Counted from the first letter of the stretch, positions 8,040 through 16,567 are shown. The stretch is 64,000 nt of DNA from Lachnospiraceae bacterium (GCA_014804655.1 JAAUZK010000019.1:68033-132032); one strand, 5' to 3'. Notes: generated by a model not told the origin, from the letters alone. Translations and numbers: made by a program.

Positions 8040-8360
8040 ATGAAAAATATCAACAAATCGGAAGTATTAATTCTAAAGAATCAGGTTTCTTATCAGGAAG
8101 GACAAGTTGTCAGCAAGACGCTGGCACAGAATGATGCAGTCAGCGTGACGCTGTTTGCATTCGACAAAGGGGAAGAGATCAGTACCCACGAATCCGGCGG
8201 AGATGCTTTCGTCATCTGTCTGGACGGTGTGGGTGAGATTACGATCGATGGCGTAAACTATGAGCTTCACGAAGGGGAATCTATTGTGATGCCCGCAAAG
8301 CATCCCCATGCCGTACGCGGCAAGGAGCAGTTTAAGATGCTGTTGGTAGTGGTATTTTAA
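8040..8360 (+). CDS. Single-domain cupin protein
   Basis: 106 residues forming one cupin barrel, with motif 1 around GEEISTHESGGDAFVICLDG and motif 2 around MPAKHPHAV. Histidines that would bind a metal are present in both motifs. Small cupins of this type are of mixed or unknown function. It ends 13 bases before the convergent DUF89 gene. It may be the last gene of the preceding operon (30-base gap). Confidence 0.85.
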   Translation: MKNINKSEVLILKNQVSYQEGQVVSKTLAQNDAVSVTLFAFDKGEEISTHESGGDAFVICLDGVGEITIDGVNYELHEGESIVMPAKHPHAVRGKEQFKMLLVVVF

Positions 8361-8373
8361 TATGGGATACAAT

Positions 8374-9261
8374 TTAAGAGAAGACAGGGTGAGTTTGACA
8401 TCTATTTTTCATGCAGATCATTTTCTTTTCGGGGACTCCGATATCGTCTGCAATCACTCTGCATTTCGTCATGAGAAGAAAGAATATGTTCTTTTTTTCT
8501 TCACTTAAACATTCATAATTTGCCTGTCCCTTTGCAATGACAATGTCCGCATTATGATAAACTTCTTGAAATTCCCTTGAAGTTCTGGGTAAAACAGTGC
8601 CCAATGAATAATCGCCGTTGCTGATTATCGTTGTATAGGCATCCATGTCTACCGTATAAGCATCTGCTTCCACCGAGTCATTCACAACGGCGGCCCCTCT
8701 TGTAGCAAAGAAAACATGGCATAACGGATTTATTTCCTTGATTTTTTTAATCAGTATTTTGTCAAGACAGATTTCACCACAATTATCTCCCAGATAGAGT
8801 AGTGTATTTGCTTTGTAAATCTCTTGGAACAAAAGAGCAGAATCATCCAATTCCAACGGTTCTTCCTTTAATTTTGCAAAGCAGGATTCTATATCTGAGA
8901 GGGACAAGTCATGAATGGGATTAAAATCAATAATATTTCCTATAATCGCATATTTGATACTTTCCAAGAAGGGATTATCCGATGCATTGATCTCTTGCTC
9001 AAATTGAGGAATCCGTTCTAAAAACATCTTATTGTAACGAGTTCTTGTTTCCTGATAAGGATCATCATTACCGGTTTCGGTTTTTAATAACGAGAAAATT
9101 TCTCCGATTAATTCCGGAGTAGAGGTACTCTTATAATCGACCTTACTTAAATAAGTAAATACATTTCTCAGCAAGTTGTCTTTCTCTTTTAATCCAACTA
9201 TATCTGCAACCTTAATTGCCTGATTAACGGTACAAGGTATACATTTATCATGTATTCTCAT
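8374..9261 (-). CDS. DUF89/ARMT1-like damage-control phosphatase
   Basis: 295 residues from the ATG at 9261, chosen because GGAGG lies 12 bases upstream and the family starts with an N-terminal Cys pair (CIPCTVNQ). The metal-site motif LYLGDNCGE and the KGQANYE motif typical of DUF89 proteins are present. DUF89 enzymes are metal-dependent phosphatases that remove damaged or excess sugar phosphates; the substrate here cannot be told. It is the last of four minus-strand genes (GNAT, GyrI-like, Nudix, DUF89). Confidence 0.85.
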   Translation of the reverse strand: MRIHDKCIPCTVNQAIKVADIVGLKEKDNLLRNVFTYLSKVDYKSTSTPELIGEIFSLLKTETGNDDPYQETRTRYNKMFLERIPQFEQEINASDNPFLESIKYAIIGNIIDFNPIHDLSLSDIESCFAKLKEEPLELDDSALLFQEIYKANTLLYLGDNCGEICLDKILIKKIKEINPLCHVFFATRGAAVVNDSVEADAYTVDMDAYTTIISNGDYSLGTVLPRTSREFQEVYHNADIVIAKGQANYECLSEEKKNIFFLLMTKCRVIADDIGVPEKKMICMKNRCQTHPVFS

Positions 9262-9264
9262 TGC

Positions 9265-9494
9265 GGTTTGCCTCCATGGACTTTTACAGCGTAAATAATC
9301 ATATTTATGCAATATATTCCGATTAAGATTATGTAAACTTTGCCGGCAAGAGAGCCTCTGGTAAAATATCGGAATGCAGATGCCAAGCCAACAAATAAAG
9401 AATAAAACCCTTTTGCTAAATCGGTTTGTATTAACCATTCAGAGTCTTCACAAGCATATGATATCGTCGGCTTCTTTGGGGAGGAAGAATCCTG
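9265..9494 (-). pseudogene. Possible remnant of a small membrane protein gene
   Basis: A minus-strand frame stays open for about 70 codons between the Nudix stop codon and the DUF89 start. It has a hydrophobic stretch (KVYIILIGIYCINMIIYAV) but no credible start codon or ribosome binding site. It could be the 3' remnant of a decayed gene or chance. No homologue is recognised. Confidence 0.2.
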
Positions 9495-9986
9495 TTATAA
9501 AAACTCTCTGCATTTATCCCAATGCATACCAGAGCAATTATTCTCACGAGCTATGACATCATTTACATCATCTATTTTATACCATTTAATGTCATCTACT
9601 TCATCAGAGTTTGAAAACTGTGATTTCTTTACATAAGCAATAAATCCGATCATAATAAGCTGCTTAGGTGCAAAGTAATAACTGGATATATATTTACACC
9701 TTATTACATCTTGTCCGGTTTCTTCCTTTACTTCACGTGCAACAGCATCCTCAATCGTTTCCCCATCTATCATATAGCCGGACACGACTGTCCATTTAGT
9801 AGCTGATATGTAATTCTGCTTTAGTAGAAGTATTTCATTAAACTCATTGACTACTAACACTTCTACAACGGGAAAAGGACTACTGCCATATATTTTTTTA
9901 CATGCTGGACAAATCTTACAATCATCATCACCACATTTAATATCTTCTAACTTATGACCACATTCTGCGCAATATTTATAAATCAT
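9495..9986 (-). CDS. Nudix hydrolase with N-terminal zinc ribbon
   Basis: 163 residues. CAEC...CPAC at the N-terminus forms a zinc ribbon as in NudC-type (NADH pyrophosphatase) enzymes. The Nudix box is complete (G-x5-E-x7-REVKEETG, about residues 70-92). Nudix enzymes hydrolyse nucleoside diphosphate-linked substrates. The SQPWPFP specificity segment of true NudC is not seen, so NADH specificity is doubtful. GGAGGGG precedes the ATG. Confidence 0.88.
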   Translation of the reverse strand: MIYKYCAECGHKLEDIKCGDDDCKICPACKKIYGSSPFPVVEVLVVNEFNEILLLKQNYISATKWTVVSGYMIDGETIEDAVAREVKEETGQDVIRCKYISSYYFAPKQLIMIGFIAYVKKSQFSNSDEVDDIKWYKIDDVNDVIARENNCSGMHWDKCREFL

Positions 9987-10014
9987 TTATTTGCCCCTCC
10001 AACTTGTGATTTGC

Positions 10015-10476
10015 TTATAGCCTTCTGATCGGAAAAAACATATAGTTTTTCCCTGTCTGGGGGCAGGTGAAATCGTGTACAGCTCCTGCCAATGGAATAT
10101 CATTATCTTCCAGATATTTTATTGTCTCTGAGAAGGTATTATCATTTTCACATTCTATATAAATATATTCGTAGCCGGGAATGATCCACTTCGTCCAACC
10201 GTCGGGGGCTTCTGCGTTATCACTACATTCCACTCCGGCAAGATAAAGTCCTTTGTTGAAGTCCTCCCATGGGTTAAAGGAGCGGGAGAAATCAGACATT
10301 GCACCCCATATGCCGCCTATATTTCCGTTTTCATCTTTTTTTGCTAAATGCTTGACTTCGTCAAAATGGGAGTTTGCATCGTCCCATAGCTTTTGTATAA
10401 ATCCTGAGCCGTCTAATGTTGAACCTTCTTTGCCGATTACGACAAAGGAATCTTTTTCACATTTTTCAATTTTCAT
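10015..10476 (-). CDS. GyrI-like (SOUL/AraC effector-binding type) small-molecule-binding protein
   Basis: 153 residues matching the bacterial effector-binding fold (GyrI-like): an alternating strand pattern, a central WGAMSDFSRSF segment and WTKWIIPGYEYIYIE near the C-terminus. Stand-alone members bind or hydrolyse small hydrophobic ligands; no DNA-binding domain is present. GGAGG lies 8 bases before the ATG. It is co-directional with the Nudix and GNAT genes. Confidence 0.75.
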   Translation of the reverse strand: MKIEKCEKDSFVVIGKEGSTLDGSGFIQKLWDDANSHFDEVKHLAKKDENGNIGGIWGAMSDFSRSFNPWEDFNKGLYLAGVECSDNAEAPDGWTKWIIPGYEYIYIECENDNTFSETIKYLEDNDIPLAGAVHDFTCPQTGKNYMFFPIRRL

Positions 10477-10545
10477 ACAACACCTCCATCACTGTTTCTT
10501 TCAAATCCCGATTTGTCAGCTCTAAAAACTGGAATTCTCTATTTC

Positions 10546-11088
10546 TTAAACTGTAATCCAATATCTTTTCATCTTACACCCATCAACATCTATGGTTTTC
10601 TCATAAATTCCGCCATTAGCAAGTATTGTTTTTTCACTGGCTTCATTCTTAACATCACAAGTGACAAGAAGTTTTTCTATTCCCATTGATTTTGCGTTTT
10701 GGATATTTAAACGGAGCATTTCTTTTGCATAACCTTTGCCTCGTTCAGAAGGACGCACTGAATACCCACAATGTCCTCCCCACGTTCCAAGAATAGGATG
10801 ATTTATATGATGACGCAAATCTATCACACCTACAATTTTGTCATCTCCCTTGCGCACAGCTAAGTACATATGCGAAGGAACCGTTGTTCCTACCTCGCCA
10901 CACGTTTCTTCGCTTTTTCTAAGTTCACATATTTTTATCCACTCTTCAGCAGACTTACTTACATCAAGTGATATACAACCTGCAAATTGGTCTTCATTCT
11001 CTACATCACATTCTAAAATTTCTTGACGGAATTTCCATATATCATCTGCATACTTCTTTTGCGGTTCTATTAGTACAATTTGCTCCAT
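10546..11088 (-). CDS. GNAT-family N-acetyltransferase
   Basis: 180 residues of GNAT fold. The acetyl-CoA-binding motif A is VRPSERGKGYAKEMLRL, preceded by the strand containing GHCGYS and followed by LLVTCDVKNEASEKTI. Such proteins acetylate amines on small molecules or proteins; the substrate cannot be predicted. It is the first gene of the minus-strand run and has its own predicted promoter (11188-11216). Confidence 0.88.
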   Translation of the reverse strand: MEQIVLIEPQKKYADDIWKFRQEILECDVENEDQFAGCISLDVSKSAEEWIKICELRKSEETCGEVGTTVPSHMYLAVRKGDDKIVGVIDLRHHINHPILGTWGGHCGYSVRPSERGKGYAKEMLRLNIQNAKSMGIEKLLVTCDVKNEASEKTILANGGIYEKTIDVDGCKMKRYWITV

Positions 11089-11187
11089 TCTAGCTCCATA
11101 AATTAATAATTTGTTTGCAGTCTTCTAATCAGAAAAACATATATTCTTTTAAACCCAATCTGTCATTTTGTCCAGGGAATTTATACA

Positions 11188-11216
11188 AGATTAGCATGAA
11201 CCTATTTTAAAGTCAA
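11188..11216 (-). promoter_or_regulatory. Predicted promoter of the GNAT-GyrI-Nudix-DUF89 run
   Basis: On the minus strand TTGACT (11211-11216), a 17-base spacer and TAATCT (11188-11193), about 100 bases upstream of the GNAT start. Confidence 0.5.
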
Positions 11217-11231
11217 GCTTTTATTTTTATA

Positions 11232-11262
11232 TTGACGGGTTCCTACTATCGGCTGTTATACT
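11232..11262 (+). promoter_or_regulatory. Promoter of the aldo/keto reductase gene with a 19-bp spacer
   Basis: TTGACG (11232-11237) and TATACT (11257-11262) are good hexamers, but the spacer is 19 bases. Stretched spacers are the hallmark of promoters activated by MerR-family regulators, which often control aldo/keto reductase genes. No MerR gene is present in the window. Confidence 0.5.
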
Positions 11263-11314
11263 ATTATTAAAAGATATGGAAATATATTTTTTAAGGCAGG
11301 AGGTATATCAGTAA

Positions 11315-12493
11315 ATGATCATAAGTGATTTTCAGGGAAAAGATTTAGCATTATTAGGCTTTGGGGCAATGCGTCTGCCAGTTGGTGAGGACGGATACAT
11401 TGATGAAAAAACAGTATTTGATATGGTGAAATATGCCAGTGAAAATGGCGTGAACTATTATGATACAGCGTATCCATATCATCAGGGAAATTCAGAGATT
11501 GTTTTAGGAAAGGCATTAAAGCAGCTTCCAAGGGATAGCTATTACCTGGCGGACAAATATCCGGGACATCAGATCAGCAGCAGTTATAATCCGGCAGAAA
11601 TTTTTGAGGAACAGTTGCAAAAATGTGATGTAGAATATTTTGATTTTTATCTCTTACATAATGTATATGAAAATTCCATTCAGGTTTACACAGATCCCAA
11701 GTGGGGAATTATTGATTACTTTATAGAGCAAAAAAAACTTGGAAGGATCAGGCATCTTGGCTTTTCCAGCCATGGAAGCGCGGAAATGATGAGAGAATTT
11801 CTGGATCAGTATGGTGATGTAATGGAGTTTTGCCAGATACAGTTGAATTACCTGGATTGGACATTACAGGATGCAAAAGGAAAATATGAGCTGCTGACAC
11901 AGCGGAATATCCCTGTGTGGGTGATGGAACCTGTGCGGGGTGGAAAACTGGCCTCTTTAGACGAGAAGTATGAAAAACAGCTAAAGGAATTAAGGCCGGA
12001 GGATTCTTCGGCAGCATGGGGGTTTCGGTGGTTGCAGGGTCTGCCTAATGTAAAAATGATATTGAGCGGTATGAGCAATATGGAACAGATGCGGGATAAT
12101 GTTCATACATTTGAAAAGAGAAATCCCTTAAGCGAGGCCGAAAAGAAGCTGCTTGAGGAAATCGCAGAAACCATGAAAAACTCGCTTCCCTGTACAGCAT
12201 GTCGTTATTGCTGTGATGGATGTCCTAAAAAATTGGATATTCCTAAGCTGATCGCATATTACAATGAAATGCGGTTCGCGGCATCTTTTAATATAGGGAT
12301 GGCCATGGATGCAATCGACAAAGAGTATCAGCCTTCAGCCTGTGTGAAATGTGGAAAGTGCAAACAGATCTGTCCACAGCATATAGATATTCCACTGGCA
12401 ATGGAGGAATTTGCAACTGCTTTGTCACAGCTTCCAAGCTGGGCAGACATCTGCAAGGAGAGAGCTGAGGCGGCTAAAAAGTTAAAGAACTGA
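11315..12493 (+). CDS. Aldo/keto reductase with C-terminal 4Fe-4S domain
   Basis: 392 residues. The AKR barrel shows the catalytic tetrad environment: YDTAYPYH (Asp, Tyr), ADKYPG (Lys) and LLHN (His). The C-terminal about 100 residues carry two cysteine clusters, CTACRYCCDGCPKKLDIP and CVKCGKCKQICPQHIDIP, for iron-sulfur clusters. This ferredoxin-linked subfamily is common in anaerobes and is thought to reduce carbonyls using ferredoxin or NAD(P)H. GGAGG lies 10 bases before the ATG; a terminator follows. Confidence 0.92.
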   Translation: MIISDFQGKDLALLGFGAMRLPVGEDGYIDEKTVFDMVKYASENGVNYYDTAYPYHQGNSEIVLGKALKQLPRDSYYLADKYPGHQISSSYNPAEIFEEQLQKCDVEYFDFYLLHNVYENSIQVYTDPKWGIIDYFIEQKKLGRIRHLGFSSHGSAEMMREFLDQYGDVMEFCQIQLNYLDWTLQDAKGKYELLTQRNIPVWVMEPVRGGKLASLDEKYEKQLKELRPEDSSAAWGFRWLQGLPNVKMILSGMSNMEQMRDNVHTFEKRNPLSEAEKKLLEEIAETMKNSLPCTACRYCCDGCPKKLDIPKLIAYYNEMRFAASFNIGMAMDAIDKEYQPSACVKCGKCKQICPQHIDIPLAMEEFATALSQLPSWADICKERAEAAKKLKN

Positions 12494-12505
12494 GTGGATA
12501 TAAGC

Positions 12506-12528
12506 GGGAGGTTCATTACGAGCCTCCC
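12506..12528. terminator. Intrinsic terminator between convergent genes
   Basis: GGGAGGTTC (12506-12514) pairs with GAGCCTCCC (12520-12528) around a five-base loop; TGTATTGTT follows. It ends the aldo/keto reductase transcript and may also serve the convergent Nudix remnant. Confidence 0.75.
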
Positions 12529-12540
12529 TGTATTGTTCTG

Positions 12541-12846
12541 CTACTTTAACATACCCATCAATTTACCGTTATCCTTGTAAAAGAAGTACTCACTTATATT
12601 ATCATCCAAGAAAACTTCTAACATTTTATCCATTCCCTCAGCCAAATGGATCTGCTTCATTTCTTCTAATTCAAGCCAATATACTTCTCGAATTACTGCA
12701 TCTGTAAATAACTCATTCTTTTCAACATGGCCGCCTGGAAATGTAATCCTACCATAGTCATCATCTATCTTCTCTTGCACTAAAACCTTAGAACCATCAT
12801 ATATCATGCACATATTTGTTAAAGTAACTTCTTCCGTTCTTGACAT
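12541..12846 (-). pseudogene. Nudix hydrolase with an internal deletion
   Basis: From the ATG at 12846 the frame encodes 101 residues, against about 150-165 for typical single-domain Nudix enzymes. The N-terminus and first half of the Nudix box are normal (FPGGHVEKNELFTDAVIREV), but REV is followed directly by YWLELEEM, a segment that belongs near the C-terminus of the fold. The EExGU half of the box and about 55-60 residues are missing in frame. The protein therefore lacks its catalytic glutamates and is most likely inactive. Confidence 0.75.
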
Positions 12847-12850
12847 ATAC

Positions 12851-12896
12851 ATTCGGCAAGTGTAGAATATAAAACAACATATTCGGCAAACGCAGA
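12851..12896 (+). promoter_or_regulatory. Paired direct repeats upstream of the BlaI gene
   Basis: ATTCGGCAAGTGTAGA (12851-12866) and ATTCGGCAAACGCAGA (12881-12896) are direct repeats spaced 30 bases apart, three helical turns, between the divergent Nudix remnant and the blaI-like gene. They could be operator sites for BlaI autoregulation, though classical BlaI sites are TACA/TGTA dyads. Confidence 0.4.
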
Positions 12897-12913
12897 ACAA
12901 AATGGAGGTCACG

Positions 12914-13294
12914 ATGAAAAGACTACCGGATTCAGAATTAGAAATTATGATGATCATATGGGAATTAGACAAACCGGTGACAAGGTTTGAGATTGAGGCG
13001 CAGATGGATCAGAGCAGGAAACTTTCGCCCACAACAGTGCTTTCTTTTCTGTCAAGACTACAGGAGAAAGGGTTTCTTGCTGTACAGAAATCGGGGAAAA
13101 ACAATGTCTACATTGCCTTGGTAGATAAGGAAGATTACATGCAGGCAGAGAGCAGGAGCATTTTAAAGCGCATATACAAGAATTCCGCCAAGAATTTTAT
13201 AGCCGCGCTCTATGACGGCAACAGTCTTTCCGACGAGGAACTAAAAGAGCTGGAGGACTATATCAGTGAGAAAAGAAAGGAACGGGAAAAATAG
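12914..13294 (+). CDS. BlaI/MecI/CopY-family repressor
   Basis: 126 residues from the ATG at 12914, which has TGGAGGT just upstream; an earlier in-frame ATG at 12902 overlaps that site. The winged-helix DNA-binding domain occupies about 1-70 (LPDSELEIMMIIWELDKPVT; the recognition helix follows LSPTTVLSFLSRL), with a C-terminal dimerisation helix bundle. BlaI repressors normally answer to a BlaR1/MecR1 protease; none is next to it. The gene is followed at once by a lipoprotein gene, its likely target. Confidence 0.88.
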   Translation: MKRLPDSELEIMMIIWELDKPVTRFEIEAQMDQSRKLSPTTVLSFLSRLQEKGFLAVQKSGKNNVYIALVDKEDYMQAESRSILKRIYKNSAKNFIAALYDGNSLSDEELKELEDYISEKRKEREK

Positions 13295-13296
13295 AA

Positions 13297-14442
13297 ATGC
13301 ATTACATGAAGAAAAAGAGAGTCATGGGTACATTAGGAATTGCGGCAGCACTCATGCTGCTTGCAGGATGTGAAGAACGGAACATGCAGAACCGGACAGA
13401 GCAGGAGGAGCCGGATGCCGTTTCACAATTACAGCAGGATATTGAAGTGGAAGGCTTATCGGACGAGATATCGCTGGATGGATCGGAAGAGTCAGAACTG
13501 CAGGAGCAATCGGAACAGCAGAAGCAATCGGAAGAGCCGAAGCCGGCAGAAGGACCGAAACAGTTATCAGATGAGGTGTCCGACAATCAGATGCAGGATA
13601 AATTGGATGCAGACAGAATCATAGAAGAACAGTCTTTCCAGGTGGAGTTAAATGACTGGGGAGAAGTGAGGTTTGTGTCATATGAACCTGATCCTTCGGG
13701 ACGGGACTCGCATGAAGATGTGTCTTTTTATTTAATGAAAGATGATGAAATCCTGTATCAGTTTCCGTATATTGGTGCAGATCATAGCAGTGGTTATGGT
13801 TTATATTGGGATGTGAAGTTTGTCATGTTTACGGACACGAACGCTGATGAGAAAGAGGATGTAGTGATAGGAGCGGAGTATATGACGGGCGCCGGACCGC
13901 AGGGAGCGATTCCGCATACGGTGGTGCGAATCTATGAAGATAACGGGAACTATTTTACTTATAACGAGGGGATCAGCGATAAAATAAACGAATATCTTCC
14001 GTGGGAAAGCAATGTACTGGCAAAAGATGTAAAAAGACTGATTCAACTGACAAATGGGAACGAGCCGCTTACAGATTACGAAAGCTACACGGGAAAATGG
14101 TGCGTAGGACCCGGATATGTTGCGGCATATGAAGATCCCATGCCCACGAGCAGGAACGAACTGACATGCAGTATCATTAATGGCAATGAATTTTCCGGAA
14201 GTCTTTTTACCGAACAGGGAATAACGGAGAGGATTGCGTCGGTGGATGATATTGTCGGCACGATTCAAAACGGTGAACTGTTTTTTGAATATACAGACGA
14301 CGGCTGGGGCGGAACGGGAACACTCCATATCATGTTTCTTCCCAATCAGATCAATGTAGAAGTTCTGGATCATCAGATGGCGGAAGAAAATGCAATCGGT
14401 TATGGGATATCGGGAAGTTATGAGATGACCATAAGAGAATAA
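13297..14442 (+). CDS. Secreted lipoprotein of unknown function
   Basis: 381 residues. A lysine-rich start and hydrophobic segment end in the lipobox LLAGC (Cys25), so it is a membrane-anchored lipoprotein outside the cell. Residues 26-105 are a low-complexity E/Q/S linker. The rest contains FTDTNADEKEDVVIG, which resembles a VCBS/FG-GAP-like calcium-binding loop, and an apparent second beta-rich domain. It starts three bases after the BlaI stop codon, so it is probably co-regulated with it. No enzymatic motif is recognised. Confidence 0.8.
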   Translation: MHYMKKKRVMGTLGIAAALMLLAGCEERNMQNRTEQEEPDAVSQLQQDIEVEGLSDEISLDGSEESELQEQSEQQKQSEEPKPAEGPKQLSDEVSDNQMQDKLDADRIIEEQSFQVELNDWGEVRFVSYEPDPSGRDSHEDVSFYLMKDDEILYQFPYIGADHSSGYGLYWDVKFVMFTDTNADEKEDVVIGAEYMTGAGPQGAIPHTVVRIYEDNGNYFTYNEGISDKINEYLPWESNVLAKDVKRLIQLTNGNEPLTDYESYTGKWCVGPGYVAAYEDPMPTSRNELTCSIINGNEFSGSLFTEQGITERIASVDDIVGTIQNGELFFEYTDDGWGGTGTLHIMFLPNQINVEVLDHQMAEENAIGYGISGSYEMTIRE

Positions 14443-14449
14443 AAGCTTA

Positions 14450-14536
14450 AGCAGCTCTAAGGCGTCAAAGAACGCTGCCTACGAGACTGCTAAAATGCTC
14501 ATACGGAGAATGCCAAAAACAGGCATTCTCCGTATG
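14450..14536 (+). repeat. Dispersed structured repeat, copy R6
   Basis: A short outer stem AGCAG (14450-14454)/CTGCT (14487-14491), core CTAAGGCGTCAAAGAACGC...GCCTACGAG, then a perfect 15-bp hairpin (14500-14514 with 14522-14536) containing GGAGAATGCC/GGCATTCTCC. It lies 8 bases after the lipoprotein stop codon and before the convergent fic gene, so it forms the 3' untranslated region and may end transcription. Confidence 0.75.
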
Positions 14537-14552
14537 GGGTCGTAAGTAAAGG

Positions 14553-15311
14553 TCAGGTTCTGTGTTTCTGGGTGCGGGCAATCTGCTTTGCCCATGTTTT
14601 CCCCGTCTGTTCCTTTAAAAAGCTGCAAAGTGGATCGAGATCCTGTTTGCTATCCCATGCCTCCAATGCTGTGTAATAATTTTTACGGTCTTCTTCGTGG
14701 ATGATGATCGGCGGATGATTGTGCAGGATCAGAAAGTAATTCATTGCCAAGCGACCGACACGCCCGTTACCATCAGCAAAAGGATGAATATTTTCAAATT
14801 TTGCATGGAAGTATGCCGCGGCAGTCAGTGCATTGCGGTCTGCCACGTCTGTAAGCTCCGAGAGCAGTTCATCCATTTCTTCCGATACGTCTTCTGGTGC
14901 GGCGCCAATCTCTTCTTTGCCGGTGACAAAGTCGTGTTGCTTGTACTCTCCGGGGCGTTCGCCCAGCTGCCATCTGCGCGTGTCGTAAGTATTCTGGGTT
15001 AAGAGCAGATGCAATTCTTTTATAAATTCTTCATCGAAAGCGCGTTTTACATGGAACGAAGTAAGAAACAATTCGTTCGCATCTTTGGCATTGCGGATTT
15101 CAAACAATGTCCGCAGATCTCCGGTGTAAGAAGTTACTCCGTCATGTTCAAAAATCTCTCTGGTATCATGATACGTAATGTTCTCATTTTCGATTTTGCC
15201 GGAATGATATGCGAACGCAATACTGTGTCCGTTTAATGCTTCAGCCAGTTCAGCATCCGTTGTTATATTTTTTTGCTGCCACAGGGCAATGGCTTTTTCA
15301 TAATCTGTCAT
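14553..15311 (-). CDS. Fic-domain protein (predicted AMPylase), self-inhibited class
   Basis: 252 residues. The Fic catalytic motif is complete: HPFADGNGRVGR (about residue 173). An inhibitory helix motif (S/T)xxxE(G/N) is present near the N-terminus as SGKIEN (about 37-42), so this is a class II, self-inhibited Fic protein. Fic enzymes transfer AMP from ATP onto Tyr, Thr or Ser hydroxyls of target proteins. Its start overlaps the stop codon of the isoprenoid-type enzyme gene (ATGA), so the two are translationally coupled. Confidence 0.92.
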   Translation of the reverse strand: MTDYEKAIALWQQKNITTDAELAEALNGHSIAFAYHSGKIENENITYHDTREIFEHDGVTSYTGDLRTLFEIRNAKDANELFLTSFHVKRAFDEEFIKELHLLLTQNTYDTRRWQLGERPGEYKQHDFVTGKEEIGAAPEDVSEEMDELLSELTDVADRNALTAAAYFHAKFENIHPFADGNGRVGRLAMNYFLILHNHPPIIIHEEDRKNYYTALEAWDSKQDLDPLCSFLKEQTGKTWAKQIARTQKHRT

Positions 15312-16543
15312 CTTGTCACGCCTTCCGGATTCATGTTGCTGCTCTGATATGTATTAATTAGTTTTTCCTGCTGCTTCTTCATCTTCTTTAGAAAATCAAC
15401 CGAAAACGGCAGATATGGCTCCAATGCTTTCAAGTATTTCATGGAAAAGAATTGCTGATTCATGGCTGCCGTCAGAAGCGAGATTTCCACGCAGTATTTC
15501 AGGACGAATCCTTTTAACTCAGGATTGACCGGTTCAAATTCCCGAATCATATTCCATGTGAACCAAAGCAGACAGTTGGTGCATTGTTCTAACTTCTGCT
15601 GTTTTTCGGCTTCCGTCATCAGCGTATGGCTTCCTGACTTACGGTCCTCTTCGATATCCTGCAGATCGTCCACCAACTGCAGGATAAACCCGAATTTCAA
15701 ATAGAAGCTTTCTTCATATTCCGTCCAGTCTGGTGTTGCAAAAAGATAATCTGCCAGTACGGAAGTACTTCCTTTACGGATTGAAATCTCCAGAATCTGT
15801 TCTTCCGTCACGCTTTTTTGCTGTTGTCCGATACTGTTATTCTGAGCTTCCAGCAGTTGTAACAGCGTTCCCGCGACTTTCTTCTTTTTCGCGCCATCGT
15901 ATGCGTTCAGAATCATATCCAAAAGGCAGCAGGTTTTTTCCTCCAACAAGTTATGCGGTGTGGCGGTTTCTCCCTGTAGCTTCAATGCGATCATTCGGTT
16001 ATATCGTTCTTTATCCTGTCTTGAAATCTGATCATCGTCAATATAATTGTCAGTATAAGGATAGAGCAGGCTGTAAGCCAGAATCGGGTCTCCTGCATGC
16101 TGTTTCCTTCCCTGCATATCTACGATCATGGCATAGATAAAATAATTCCGCAATGTCTGCCAGATCTGCGCCGGAGTCAGCGTTTCATCAAATTCCCTGA
16201 CCCTGTTTATGAAATGCTTTGTTTCGCACTTAAATGCATTAAGCAGTTCGGGGCTCATCCATTCGGAAAGGGATAGTATTTTTTCTCTTTCTAAGAACTC
16301 CGTGAAATCTTGTTCTAGCTCCTGCTCAAGTTTCTGTTCCCACTGTTTTTGACGCTTTTTATCTTTCGGTTTCTGACGTAGTTTCTTCTGGATTCGCTGG
16401 GAGAATTCCTGTACAAGCGCTTCGTTTTCATTTTTATGTCCGGATTCAATTATGGGAAAAATGTCGGAGTTTTCCTTCAGAAAATCCGGAAAACCCTCTG
16501 GCTGTTTTTCCCATGTTGTTCTGATTTCTTTTGTTGATGTCAT
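15308..16543 (-). CDS. Class I isoprenoid biosynthesis-like enzyme
   Basis: 411 residues from the ATG at 16543 (AAGGAAA upstream). The first about 130 residues are highly charged and helical. The remainder shows two Asp-rich blocks expected for trans-prenyltransferase/terpene-synthase folds: YTDNYIDDDQ (about 190) and LQLVDDLQDIEED (about 312). Such enzymes bind isoprenoid diphosphates through Mg2+. The product is unknown; the 4-base overlap with fic suggests a joint function. A divergent promoter (16568-16597) drives it. Confidence 0.78.
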   Translation of the reverse strand: MTSTKEIRTTWEKQPEGFPDFLKENSDIFPIIESGHKNENEALVQEFSQRIQKKLRQKPKDKKRQKQWEQKLEQELEQDFTEFLEREKILSLSEWMSPELLNAFKCETKHFINRVREFDETLTPAQIWQTLRNYFIYAMIVDMQGRKQHAGDPILAYSLLYPYTDNYIDDDQISRQDKERYNRMIALKLQGETATPHNLLEEKTCCLLDMILNAYDGAKKKKVAGTLLQLLEAQNNSIGQQQKSVTEEQILEISIRKGSTSVLADYLFATPDWTEYEESFYLKFGFILQLVDDLQDIEEDRKSGSHTLMTEAEKQQKLEQCTNCLLWFTWNMIREFEPVNPELKGFVLKYCVEISLLTAAMNQQFFSMKYLKALEPYLPFSVDFLKKMKKQQEKLINTYQSSNMNPEGVTR

Positions 16544-16567
16544 CTTTTCCTTACCTGATAATTGTAA

